From the NCBI RefSeq assembly GCF_006715175.1, contig NZ_VFMQ01000001.1, forward strand, positions 2,914,001-2,978,000: a stretch of DNA of 64,000 nucleotides, in the 5' to 3' direction. The DNA comes from Curtobacterium citreum. GTDB taxonomy: Bacteria > Actinomycetota > Actinomycetes > Actinomycetales > Microbacteriaceae. Below the pieces are notes generated by a model, which was not told the origin of the DNA, did not search any database, and worked only from the letters and a program-made list of their open reading frames with translations. Made by a program: the position numbers and the translations under genes. The first letter of the stretch is position 1. Each line of letters begins with the position of its first letter. Shown here in pieces: positions 8,990-17,229 of this stretch.

Positions 8990-10888
8990 GTGCAGAACCC
9001 ATCCCCCACCCGACCGTCCCGGTCCCACCGCAGGAACCGACTCGGCGCCCTCGTCGGCCTCGGCTGCCTCGGCCTCGCATCCGTCGTGTTCGCCGTCGTC
9101 CCTGCGTCGGCGTGGCCGTCCGCCGCCGCTGCATCGGCCGAGATCCGCGACGTCGTCGTGACGAACACGAGCTTCGCCCCCGGCGTGCAGAACCGGTTCA
9201 GCGGGACCGCGACCCCGGGCGCCACCCTGCGGGTCGGGTTCCTGACCGGGTGGCAGCAGTCCCCGGAGGACATCACCGTGCGTGCTGACGGCACGTGGTC
9301 CTTCGACCACACCCCACCCGCAGGCCTCAGCAGCCTGCTGATGCGCTTCACGCAGCAGGTCGGCGGCACCGAGCGGGTCTCGCAGATCTTCACCCTGGCG
9401 CCGGGTGCGGGGACGCCCACCCCCGAGGACCCGACCGCCCCGCGCGACGTCACGCTGCAGAACACGACGTTCATCCCCGGCATGGCGAACCGGTTCAGCG
9501 GGACGGCCACCCCCGGCGCGACGTTGCGCGTCGGGTTCCTGACCGGATGGCAGTCCCACCCCCACGACATCCCCGTCGGCGCGGACGGCACCTGGTCGTT
9601 CGACCACACGCCCCCGGCCGGCTCGGAAAGCCTGCTCATGCGCTTCTCGCAGCGGGTCGACGGCGTCGAACGGGTCTCGCCGGTCTTCACCTTGACCGCC
9701 GGCGCCGGGACGCCCGCGCCCGAGGTCCCCGCCGAACTGGCCGATCCCGCCGTCGTGACCGAGCGCGTGCAGGCCGGCGGGAAGCGCCGCATCGACGGGA
9801 CCGCGACGCCCGGGGCGTACCTCACGGTCCTCGACCCCGACGGACGGACGATGGTCCCGGGTGAGACCCGAGTGGGCGATGACGGTTCCTGGTCTTTCGA
9901 GGTCGACGTCCCCAGCACCGACGACACGTTCGCGTTCCGGCTCGCGCAGGAGCTCGGCGACCGGCGCGCCGTGTCCGGGGTCCTCACCGTGCACGTGGAC
10001 GGCGCCACCCCGCCTGTGGGGCGACCCGAGTTCGTCGCCCCCACGGTGGACGACACGAGCTTCGTCCCCGGTGTGGCCAACCGCTTCACCGGCACGGCCA
10101 CGCCGGGCGCGACACTCCGGGTCGGCTTCACCACCGGCTGGCAGAGCCACCCGTTCGACATCCCGGTGGCGGCCGACGGCACCTGGTCCTTCGACCACAC
10201 GCCACCGGCTGGTGAGACCACGCTGCAGTTCCGCTTCTCCCAGACGCTCGGCGACGAGACCCGCGTCTCGGAGCTCTTCACGCTCGCCGCAGGCCCTGGG
10301 ACGCCCGCGCCGAACGACCCGCAGGAACTCACCGCCCCCACCGTCGTGTCCGGGCCGGTGCGCGCAGGCACGACGGCCCGCATCGCGGGGACGGCGACGC
10401 CGGGTGCCCACGTCCGCATCCTCGACGTCGACGGTCGCCAGGTCGTCCCGGGCGACCTGCGCGTCGGCGACGACGGTACCTGGAGCGCCGAGGTAGCCGT
10501 CCCGACGACCGCCAGCACGTTCGTGTTCCGCGTCGAGCAGTTCCTCGGCGCGCTGCACGGCGTCTCCGACCCGCTGTCCGTCGACGTCGAGGGCGCGACC
10601 CCCGCTGACGGCGAGGCCGGCGTCGTCGCCCCGACACTGGAGAACTCGACGTTCCGTCCCGGCGTCGAGAACCACTTCGCCGGCACCGCGACCCCCGGGG
10701 CAACGATGCACGTCGAGTTCCTCAACGGCTGGCAGAGCCACGACCAGGTCATCCCGGTCGCCGCGGACGGCACGTGGAGCTTCGACCACACGGTCCCCGC
10801 GGACCTGTACTCGTTGCACCTGCGGTTCGTGCAGACCGTCGACGGCCAGGACACGACCTCGAAGGTCTTCTCACTGACCCGCAGCTGA
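8990..10888 (+). CDS. Secreted protein with six Ig-like repeats
   Basis: A 632-residue exported protein. A basic N-terminus and hydrophobic helix (RNRLGALVGLGCLGLASVVF) ending near PASAWP give a signal peptide; no LPxTG motif, anchor helix or lipobox is visible. The rest is six repeats of about 95 residues, each with GTATPGA in the first half and a DGTWS or DGSWS strand. Two repeat types alternate: type A (FxPGVxNRFxGTATPGATLRVGF then TGWQS, FDHTPPAG) and type B (RIxGTATPGA then DxDGR, VPGxxRVGDDG), in the order A-A-B-A-B-A. The fold is bacterial Ig-like as in adhesins and wall-associated proteins. The start GTG 8990 has AGAGGA just upstream. Function unknown; surface adhesion or glycan binding is an inference. 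Confidence 0.82.
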   Translation: MQNPSPTRPSRSHRRNRLGALVGLGCLGLASVVFAVVPASAWPSAAAASAEIRDVVVTNTSFAPGVQNRFSGTATPGATLRVGFLTGWQQSPEDITVRADGTWSFDHTPPAGLSSLLMRFTQQVGGTERVSQIFTLAPGAGTPTPEDPTAPRDVTLQNTTFIPGMANRFSGTATPGATLRVGFLTGWQSHPHDIPVGADGTWSFDHTPPAGSESLLMRFSQRVDGVERVSPVFTLTAGAGTPAPEVPAELADPAVVTERVQAGGKRRIDGTATPGAYLTVLDPDGRTMVPGETRVGDDGSWSFEVDVPSTDDTFAFRLAQELGDRRAVSGVLTVHVDGATPPVGRPEFVAPTVDDTSFVPGVANRFTGTATPGATLRVGFTTGWQSHPFDIPVAADGTWSFDHTPPAGETTLQFRFSQTLGDETRVSELFTLAAGPGTPAPNDPQELTAPTVVSGPVRAGTTARIAGTATPGAHVRILDVDGRQVVPGDLRVGDDGTWSAEVAVPTTASTFVFRVEQFLGALHGVSDPLSVDVEGATPADGEAGVVAPTLENSTFRPGVENHFAGTATPGATMHVEFLNGWQSHDQVIPVAADGTWSFDHTVPADLYSLHLRFVQTVDGQDTTSKVFSLTRS

Positions 10889-10926
10889 CCCGGCGTCACC
10901 GTCCGTCACGGGTGCAGACTCGCAGG

Positions 10927-11241
10927 ATGAGCGAACCCGACGAGCACTTCTTCGTCGTCGACGGTCGACGGTGGCGCCGGACGGACCCGGCGATCCCCGA
11001 GGACGTCGCGGCCGCGCTCCGGTCGCACCTGGGTCGCGGGAGGAATGCCGTCCGCCGGGCGAGGCGCGACGGCGACGACGAGGCCCTGGCGGCGGCGCGG
11101 CGACGGAACGGCCTGGCCAAGCACGGGCTCGGCGAACGCGGACCCGAGTGGTGGACCCGTCCAGAGGCCGACCGGGTCGCGGACGCCGAGCGCGCGCTCG
11201 CCGTGCTCGACGGCGCGCAGTCCGACGAACCGCTACATTGA
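10927..11241 (+). CDS. Conserved hypothetical protein, about 104 residues
   Basis: A small, charged, soluble protein (MSEPDEHFFVVDGRRWRRTD...) with no signal or membrane segment. It is the kind of short actinobacterial protein with a DGRRWRxTDPAIPE start and a basic Arg/Ala-rich centre that some databases label 'biopolymer transporter Tol' without functional support. Start ATG 10927 follows GCAGG directly, so the ribosome binding site is poor and the transcript may be leaderless. It stands 38 nt after the Ig-repeat gene and 31 nt before the lipoprotein gene. Confidence 0.7.
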   Translation: MSEPDEHFFVVDGRRWRRTDPAIPEDVAAALRSHLGRGRNAVRRARRDGDDEALAAARRRNGLAKHGLGERGPEWWTRPEADRVADAERALAVLDGAQSDEPLH

Positions 11242-11272
11242 AATCTTGGACATCACTGCCAGGAGGACCACC

Positions 11273-11806
11273 ATGCCCACGACTCGCCCGCTCGCCGTCA
11301 CCGCCGCCGTCGCGATCGCAACAGTCTCCTCGATCGGTCTGCACGGCTGCGCCGACACCGGATCACCGACCCAGCGACCGTCCTCCTCGTCGTCCCGCAC
11401 TGCCAACGACCTCGGGGCGACGGACCTCGCCCGCCGTTTCGTCACGACCTTCAACGACGGTGATGCCGGGGCACTCGCCGACCTGTTCACCGACGACGCC
11501 GAGTTCGTCAACATCTACGGCATCCGGATGTCCGGTCGGACCGGCATCGAACGTGGTCACGAGGCGGCCTTCGCGAGCCGCCTGGACGGGGCGACCCTCA
11601 GCGCCCACGACGTCGAGCAGCACGCCGCGGCGGACGGTGTCGCGGTGGTGCAGGTCGGATGGCGCCTCGAACGAGCGGCAGACGCCGACCCCGCGCTCGC
11701 CGTCCCGGACAGCGCCGGAGTGCTCACGTTCACGGCGCTGCGCAGCGACGGCGCCTGGCTCTTCGTCGCCGGGGCGAACGTGGTGACGTCGACTCCGCCG
11801 AGCTGA
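11273..11806 (+). CDS. SnoaL/NTF2-like lipoprotein (SgcJ/EcaC type)
   Basis: A 177-residue exported protein. The signal peptide ends in a lipobox (SIGLHGC), then a Ser-rich linker, then an NTF2-like fold: DLARRFVTTFNDGDAGALADLFTDDAEFVN is the typical first helix-strand, followed by GIERGHEAAF and paired strands ending FTALRSDGAWLFVAG. Such domains bind small molecules; enzymatic residues are not conserved enough to assign activity. AGGAGGA (11261-11267) fixes the start at 11273. Confidence 0.8.
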   Translation: MPTTRPLAVTAAVAIATVSSIGLHGCADTGSPTQRPSSSSSRTANDLGATDLARRFVTTFNDGDAGALADLFTDDAEFVNIYGIRMSGRTGIERGHEAAFASRLDGATLSAHDVEQHAAADGVAVVQVGWRLERAADADPALAVPDSAGVLTFTALRSDGAWLFVAGANVVTSTPPS

Positions 11807-11889
11807 TCCGGTCGCGCCGGACCGTCCGTGTGCGCAGGCCTCGACCGGCCGTGTCGGCCCGACCGTACAGCCGGAACTCGACCGGCCGC

Positions 11890-13710
11890 TCAGGCCTCGG
11901 TGTGGCCCAGGTCCGGCTCGGCGAGCAGGCACACCCGACGGGACGCGGCGGCGTGCACCTCGAACACGACGACCTCGTTCCGGCCGGCTCGGAGCACCGG
12001 ACCCGGCACGGCCAGGGTCCGCTGCGGCCCCCGCGACCAGTACCGCCCCAGGCAGAAGCCGTTCACCCAGGCGACGCCCTTCCGGAAGCCGTCGAGCGAC
12101 AGGTACCGGTCCCCCGCCTCAGCGAGCTCGAACGACCCCGCGGCGAAGGCCGGACCGGCGAGCACGTCGCCGTCCGACGGCGCGGTGCCGGCGAGCTGCG
12201 CCAGCGCTGCGGGCGTGATCGGGTCGAGGGCGAGGGGCGTCGCGCTCCAGCGCTCCAGCGGGGTGTCGTCGACCGCGACCGGGCCGATCAGCCCCTTCGG
12301 CTCGCCGATCCGCGGGCCGTAGTCCACCCGGCCCTGGTCCTCGACGAGCAGCTCGAGGGTTCCGGTGACGGGCGGGAGCACGATCGCACGGTCGTGGTGC
12401 TCGCGTTCGAGCACGCCGACGACGACACCGTCCACGGTGACGACCGCGCGGTCGCGGACCTCGTCCCCCACGGTCAGGACGCCGCCGGTCGGCAGGTCGA
12501 CCTCGGTCCGGTAGAGCACGAAACCGCTGGCCGCCCCGAGCGCGTCGAAGGTCGGCGGCTCGTCGTGGGCCGTCCACTCGGTCAGCGTGGGCAGCAGGGA
12601 GCGGAGCGACGCGACCCGGTCGAGCCGGACGGCGACGTCCCTGGCGGGGGCGGGGCGTGCCTCCAGGCCGGACCCGTCCTCGGCCAGCCGACCGGACCCG
12701 CCGGGCTGCATCGACGCGGGTAGCGGCGGGACGGGCGCGTAGCGCTCGATCACCGCGCGGAAGGCGTGGAACTTGTCGGTCGGGCGACCGGCCTCGTCGA
12801 GCGGGGCGTCGTAGTCGTACGACGTCGCGATCGGCCGGTACACGCCCTTGTCGTTCGCGCCGTTCGTGAAGCCGAAGTTCGTACCGCCGTGGAACATGTA
12901 GACGTTGACCGAGCCGCCGGCGGCGAGCAGGACGTCCAGGTCCGCCGCCGACTCGGCCGCCGGGGTGGTGTGGTGGTGCTCGCCCCAGCTGTCGAACCAG
13001 CCGTCCCAGAACTCCGAGCACATCAGCGGACCGGTGGGCTGCGCCTGGCGGAGCCGCTCGAGCCGCGCGGCCGAGCGGGACCCGAACGAGCCGGTCTTGT
13101 GCAGCGACGGCAGCGAGCCGTCCTCGAGCATGGTGCCCATCGGTTGGTCGACGCTCGTGAACGGCACCGTCAGCCCGATGTCCCGGTGCATCTGCTCGAG
13201 CTTCGTCAGGTAGACCGGGTCGGAGCCGTACGCGCCGTACTCGTTCTCGACCTGCACGAGCACGATCGGCCCGCCGTGGTCGATCTGCCGCGGGACGAGC
13301 ACCGGCGCGAGCTGCTCGAGGTAGTCCTGCACGGCGGCGAGGAACCCCGGCTCGTCGCGGCGGACGCCGACGGTGCCGTCGGTGAACAGCCAGTACGGCA
13401 GGCCGCCGTTCGTCCACTCGGCGCAGATGTACGGCCCGGGGCGGACGATGGCGTGCATGCCCTCGGCGGCGACCAGGTCGAGGAAGCGGCCGAGGTCGAG
13501 CCCGCCGGTCAGGTCGAACTCGCCCGGACGGGGTGCGTGCGCGTTCCAGGCGACGTAGGTCTCGACGGTGTTGAGACCCATGAGCTTGGCCTTGCGGATC
13601 CGGTCCTGCCACAGGTCCGGGTGGACGCGGAAGTAGTGGATCGCGCCGGACAGGACCCGGTGCGGCTCGCCGTCGAGCAGGAAGTCGGTGTCGCCGATGG
13701 CGAAGCGCAT
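11890..13710 (-). CDS. Beta-galactosidase (GH35)
   Basis: A cytoplasmic 606-residue GH35 enzyme removing terminal beta-galactose. Diagnostic features are SGAIHYFRVHPDLWQDRI at the N-terminus, NTVETYVAWNAHAP, GPYICAEWTNGGLPYWL, the acid/base motif VQVENEYGAYG (Glu157) and the nucleophile motif CSEFWDGWFD (Glu233), then GGTNFGFTNGA. Two beta-sandwich domains follow, ending with the GH35 pattern KGVAWVNGFCLGRYW. It is the last gene of a minus-strand operon behind a complete ABC sugar importer, so imported galacto-oligosaccharides are the likely substrate. A hairpin at 13731-13762 lies between it and the binding-protein gene. Confidence 0.93.
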   Translation of the reverse strand: MRFAIGDTDFLLDGEPHRVLSGAIHYFRVHPDLWQDRIRKAKLMGLNTVETYVAWNAHAPRPGEFDLTGGLDLGRFLDLVAAEGMHAIVRPGPYICAEWTNGGLPYWLFTDGTVGVRRDEPGFLAAVQDYLEQLAPVLVPRQIDHGGPIVLVQVENEYGAYGSDPVYLTKLEQMHRDIGLTVPFTSVDQPMGTMLEDGSLPSLHKTGSFGSRSAARLERLRQAQPTGPLMCSEFWDGWFDSWGEHHHTTPAAESAADLDVLLAAGGSVNVYMFHGGTNFGFTNGANDKGVYRPIATSYDYDAPLDEAGRPTDKFHAFRAVIERYAPVPPLPASMQPGGSGRLAEDGSGLEARPAPARDVAVRLDRVASLRSLLPTLTEWTAHDEPPTFDALGAASGFVLYRTEVDLPTGGVLTVGDEVRDRAVVTVDGVVVGVLEREHHDRAIVLPPVTGTLELLVEDQGRVDYGPRIGEPKGLIGPVAVDDTPLERWSATPLALDPITPAALAQLAGTAPSDGDVLAGPAFAAGSFELAEAGDRYLSLDGFRKGVAWVNGFCLGRYWSRGPQRTLAVPGPVLRAGRNEVVVFEVHAAASRRVCLLAEPDLGHTEA

Positions 13711-13730
13711 GGTGTGACCCTCTCAGGGAA

Positions 13731-13762
13731 CGGGGCCGTGCGGAAGGATCCGCACGGCCCCG
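13731..13762. terminator. Hairpin between sugar-binding-protein gene and GH35 gene
   Basis: A perfect 14-bp stem (13731-13744 with 13749-13762) with loop AGGA lies 19 nt downstream of the binding-protein stop codon on the minus strand. It probably causes partial termination, lowering GH35 relative to the binding protein. Confidence 0.65.
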
Positions 13763-13781
13763 AGGTGGTGGTGGAACGGTG

Positions 13782-15122
13782 TTACTTCGAGGTGACCTTG
13801 AAGCCCTGCTCGTTGCCGTACTTCACGATCGCCTTCTGCCAGGCCTCGAGCCCGGCGTTCAGGTCGGACTTGTCCTGGTACGCCTGGCCGACGGTGTCCG
13901 CGTAGACGCTGTTCGCGTAGACCTGGAAGGGCAGGTACTGCCAGCCCTCGGCGACGCTGGAGGACGCCTTCGACAGGGTCTCGTTGATCGCCTCGCCACC
14001 GAAGTACTCCGGCTTCTCGGCGGTGAAGGTCGACGAGGTGAGCTGCGCCTTGGTCGACGGGAAGCCGCCCGACTTCAGGAACACGTCGATCGAGTCCTGC
14101 GAGGAGTTCAGCCACTTCAGGAAGCCGGCTGCGAGCGCCGGGTTCTTCGACTGCTTCATGACGACCTCGGCGGAGCCGCCGTTGTTCGCGGTGACGTCGG
14201 AGGAGCCGTCGTAGGTCGGGATCGGGGCAACGCGCCAGTTGCCGCTGCCGTCCTTCACGCTCGACTCGAGCACGCCGGGCATCCAGGCGCCGGTGACCAT
14301 CGTGGCGATCTCACCGTTGCCGAGCTGCTTGTACCAGTCGTCGGTCCAGCCGGGCGTCTGCGAGAGCAGGCCCTTCTCGACGAGCTGGTTCCAGGTCGAG
14401 GTCCACTTCTTGGTGCCCGCGTCCTGCAGGTTCACCGTGACGTCGGTGCCCTTGACCTCGAACGGACGGCCGCCGGCCTGCCAGATCATCGAGGTCGTGA
14501 AGCCCGCGTCACCGCTGTCCGCGGCGATGTAGGCGTTCGGGTTGGACGCGTGGATCTTCTCGGCGTCCGCGACGTACTCGTCCCACGTCTTCGGCGGCGT
14601 GGTGATGCCGGCGTCGTCGAACGTCTTCTTGTTGTAGAACATCGCCATGGGGCCGGAGTCCTGCGGCAGGCCGTAGACCTTGCCGTCGAGGTCGACCGAC
14701 TGCCAGGTGCCCGCACCGTACTTGTCCGCCAGCTTGTCGAAGCCGTACGACTTCAGGTCGACGAGCGAGTCGCTCAGGGCGAACTGCGGCAGCGCGAAGT
14801 ACTCGATCTGCGCGACGTCGGGGGCGCCGGAGCCGGCCTTGATCGTGTTCTGCAGCTTGGTGTACTGGTCGTTGCCGGTGCCGGCGTTGACGAGCTTGAC
14901 CTTGACCTTCGGGTACGCCTTCTCGAAGGCGGCGACCTGGGCCTGGGCGGAGGGGGTCCACGACCAGTAGGTCAGCGACCCACCCTTCTCGAGGGCCTTC
15001 GTGATGTCGTCGGCCGATCCACCGGAGGAGGACGAGCCGCCGGCGGCGCAGGCCGTCATGGCGACGGCTGCGGTGACGCCGATCGCGAGGGCGCTGAGCC
15101 CGCGACGGAGACGCTTGTGCAT
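13782..15122 (-). CDS. ABC transporter extracellular sugar-binding lipoprotein
   Basis: A family-1 solute-binding protein (446 residues) for di- or oligosaccharides. It has a lipoprotein signal (ALAIGVTAAVAMTAC), a Ser/Gly linker and the family strands GGSLTYWSWTPSAQ, PDVAQIEYFALPQF, YGLPQDSGPMAMFYNKKTFDDAGI and GEIATMVTGAWMPG. The start is the ATG at 15122, behind AAAGG; a longer in-frame reading upstream is an artefact that crosses the permease gene. It stands 65 nt downstream of the second permease gene in the same operon and is followed by GH35, so beta-galactosides are plausible ligands. Confidence 0.92.
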   Translation of the reverse strand: MHKRLRRGLSALAIGVTAAVAMTACAAGGSSSSGGSADDITKALEKGGSLTYWSWTPSAQAQVAAFEKAYPKVKVKLVNAGTGNDQYTKLQNTIKAGSGAPDVAQIEYFALPQFALSDSLVDLKSYGFDKLADKYGAGTWQSVDLDGKVYGLPQDSGPMAMFYNKKTFDDAGITTPPKTWDEYVADAEKIHASNPNAYIAADSGDAGFTTSMIWQAGGRPFEVKGTDVTVNLQDAGTKKWTSTWNQLVEKGLLSQTPGWTDDWYKQLGNGEIATMVTGAWMPGVLESSVKDGSGNWRVAPIPTYDGSSDVTANNGGSAEVVMKQSKNPALAAGFLKWLNSSQDSIDVFLKSGGFPSTKAQLTSSTFTAEKPEYFGGEAINETLSKASSSVAEGWQYLPFQVYANSVYADTVGQAYQDKSDLNAGLEAWQKAIVKYGNEQGFKVTSK

Positions 15123-15187
15123 GAGGGTGCCTTTCACTTCATCGTGAAGCAGGTGCTTCGGGTGGTGCTGCTGGGTGGTGCGGGAGG

Positions 15188-16153
15188 TCAGGCCTTGACG
15201 GACCCGGCCGCGAGGCCGGACTGCCAGGAGCGCTGGAGGAAGAGGAACGCGACGACGATCGGGATGATCGTGAGGAGCGATCCGGTGACGACGAGGTTGT
15301 AGATCGGGTGCGCGGAGACGCCCTGCGCCTGCGCGCTCCACTGGTTGAGGCCGACCGTGAGCGGGTAGAGGTTCGGGTCGCTCAGCATGATCAGGGGCAG
15401 GAAGTAGTTGTTCCAGGTCGCGACGACGGCGAACAGCAGGACCGTCACGACGCCGGGGGCGAGCAGGCGGAGGGCGATCGTGAAGAAGATCCGGAACTCG
15501 CCCGCGCCGTCCATCCGCGCCGCCTCGATGACCTCGGTCGGGACCGCGTCGATCGCGTAGGTCCAGATGAGGTACATGCCGAACGGGCTGATGAGCGACG
15601 GCAGGATGATCGCCCACGGGGTGTTCGTCAGGCCGACCGACGAGAACAGCAGGAACGTCGGGACGGCGAGCGCGGTGCCGGGGATCGCGATCGCGCCGAG
15701 CACGACGGCGAACACCGCACGGCGGCCCGGGAACCGGAACTTCGCCATGCCGTAGCCGGCGATCGTCGCGAGGAGCGTCGCCCCGCCGGCGCCGACCACC
15801 ACGTAGAGCACGGTGTTCGCGAGCCAGCGCAGGTAGATGCCGCCGTTGTAGGTCAGCGTCTCGCCGATGTTCTGGAACAGCGAGAAGCCGTTGCCGAACC
15901 AGAGCCCGAAGGTGCTGAGCAGGTCGTCCTGCGACTTCGTCGCGTTGACGACGAGGTAGAAGAGCGGCAGCAGCGAGTAGACGGTGATGACGATCATCAC
16001 CACGAGCAGGAGCGTCGACTTGCGGGCGCGGGGGCCACGGCCCTTCGGGCCGCTCGGACGGGAGGCACGGGTGCGGCCCGCCCCGCTGCGTCCGCGGGTG
16101 GTCACCGCCTCGGTCACGGTGGGCGGCGTCGTGCGGGTGTCCAGGGTGCTCAT
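15188..16153 (-). CDS. Carbohydrate ABC transporter permease (MalG-type)
   Basis: Second inner-membrane subunit (321 residues) of the importer. About six transmembrane segments follow a basic, disordered N-terminus. The EAA loop is visible as EVIEAARMDGAGEFRIFFTI. The protein ends QSGLAAGSVKA, the classic MalG C-terminal pattern. It starts with a 4-nt ATGA overlap with the first permease gene, so the two are translationally coupled. No ATPase gene is in the operon; as in many actinobacteria a shared MsiK-type ATPase elsewhere is expected. Confidence 0.92.
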   Translation of the reverse strand: MSTLDTRTTPPTVTEAVTTRGRSGAGRTRASRPSGPKGRGPRARKSTLLLVVMIVITVYSLLPLFYLVVNATKSQDDLLSTFGLWFGNGFSLFQNIGETLTYNGGIYLRWLANTVLYVVVGAGGATLLATIAGYGMAKFRFPGRRAVFAVVLGAIAIPGTALAVPTFLLFSSVGLTNTPWAIILPSLISPFGMYLIWTYAIDAVPTEVIEAARMDGAGEFRIFFTIALRLLAPGVVTVLLFAVVATWNNYFLPLIMLSDPNLYPLTVGLNQWSAQAQGVSAHPIYNLVVTGSLLTIIPIVVAFLFLQRSWQSGLAAGSVKA

Positions 16154-17085
16154 CGGTTCTCCGCTCGGGTCCCGCGCACCTGCACGACGTAGGCGATCAC
16201 GGCGGTGATGACGCCCATGACGATCGCGACGGTGGCGGAGTAGTTGAACTGCTGGCCGCTGAAGGACAGCGAGTAGGCGTACATGTTCGGCGTGTACGAG
16301 GTGCCGATGACGTTCGGGGCGAGCGTCTTGAGCAGGTTCGGCTCGTTGAAGAGCTGGAAGCTGCCGATGATCGAGAAGATCGTGGCGATGACGATCGAAC
16401 CGCGGAGCGCCGGGATCTTGATCGACCAGATCGTGCGGATCGGGCCGGCACCGTCGATCTCGGCGGCCTCGTAGAGCTCACCGGGCACGACGCGCAGGGC
16501 CGCGTAGAAGATCAGCATGTTGTAGCCGACGAACTCCCACGTGACGATGTTGCCGATGGACGCGAGCATCCAGTCCGGGCTGAACGGCTGCAGCAGGTCG
16601 ATGCCGAGCGCCGAGTTGATCGTGCCGGTGAGACCGAACTGGTTGCCGTAGATGAAGCCCCAGATGAGCGCCGCGACCACGCCGGGCACCGCGTAGGGCA
16701 GGAAGATCGCGATCCGGAAGAAGGACGCCGCCCACAGGCGGGCGCTGTCGAGCGCGAGCGCCGCGATCAGCGCGACGACGAGCATGATCGGCACCTGGAC
16801 GACGAGGAACAGCACGACGCGGCCGAACCCGGTCCAGAACTTGGCGTCCTGGAACAGCTGCACGTAGTTGGCGAACCAGACGAACTGGTTGCCGCCGATC
16901 AGCTGATCGCGGAACAGGCTGAGCCAGAGCGCGTAGCCGATCGGGACGACGAGCATGGCCACGAGGACCACGACGAACGGACCGACGAACATCCAGCCGG
17001 TCCAGCGGCCGCGCTGCCGGTTCCGGCGCCGCGGCGGTGTCGCCGGAGCTGCGGCTCCTGGCGCACGCGCTTCGAGCGTGGTCAT
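16150..17085 (-). CDS. Carbohydrate ABC transporter permease (MalF-type)
   Basis: First inner-membrane subunit (311 residues) of the GH35-linked importer. Six hydrophobic helices begin with GWMFVGPFVVVLVAMLVVPI; the EAA loop reads ELYEAAEIDGAGPIRTIWSI. ATG 17085 is chosen because AGGGAG lies just upstream and the family N-terminus starts there; longer in-frame readings to 19746 run antisense through other genes. It is the first gene of the operon and faces the LacI gene across an operator region. Confidence 0.92.
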   Translation of the reverse strand: MTTLEARAPGAAAPATPPRRRNRQRGRWTGWMFVGPFVVVLVAMLVVPIGYALWLSLFRDQLIGGNQFVWFANYVQLFQDAKFWTGFGRVVLFLVVQVPIMLVVALIAALALDSARLWAASFFRIAIFLPYAVPGVVAALIWGFIYGNQFGLTGTINSALGIDLLQPFSPDWMLASIGNIVTWEFVGYNMLIFYAALRVVPGELYEAAEIDGAGPIRTIWSIKIPALRGSIVIATIFSIIGSFQLFNEPNLLKTLAPNVIGTSYTPNMYAYSLSFSGQQFNYSATVAIVMGVITAVIAYVVQVRGTRAENR

Positions 17086-17118
17086 GTGACTCCCTTGTCG
17101 TGCTGCGTTCGGGTGCGT

Positions 17119-17172
17119 CGATGTTGACGTCAACATCGAACTTGGGAACCGTAGCATGGCAACGTCAACATG
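17119..17172. promoter_or_regulatory. Two LacI-type operators between divergent transporter and regulator genes
   Basis: CGATGTTGAC/GTCAACATCG (17119-17138) is a perfect 20-bp palindrome with the central CG typical of LacI-family sites. A second imperfect copy, CATGGCAACGTCAACATG (17155-17172), is centred 35 bp away. They lie in the 144-bp gap between the permease operon and the regulator at 17230 and probably serve both promoters, including autoregulation. Confidence 0.8.
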
Positions 17173-17229
17173 CGCTACCGTTCGGGGACGGCACCATCGC
17201 GGGAGCCGCCCGAGGGGGAAGGAGCGCTC

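Noticed and set aside
7781-10819. A 1,012-codon minus-strand frame joining the radical SAM gene with the complement of the Ig-repeat gene
   Set aside because: Only the 3' part (7781-8854) matches a protein family; the rest is antisense to repeats with a good signal peptide and ribosome binding site.
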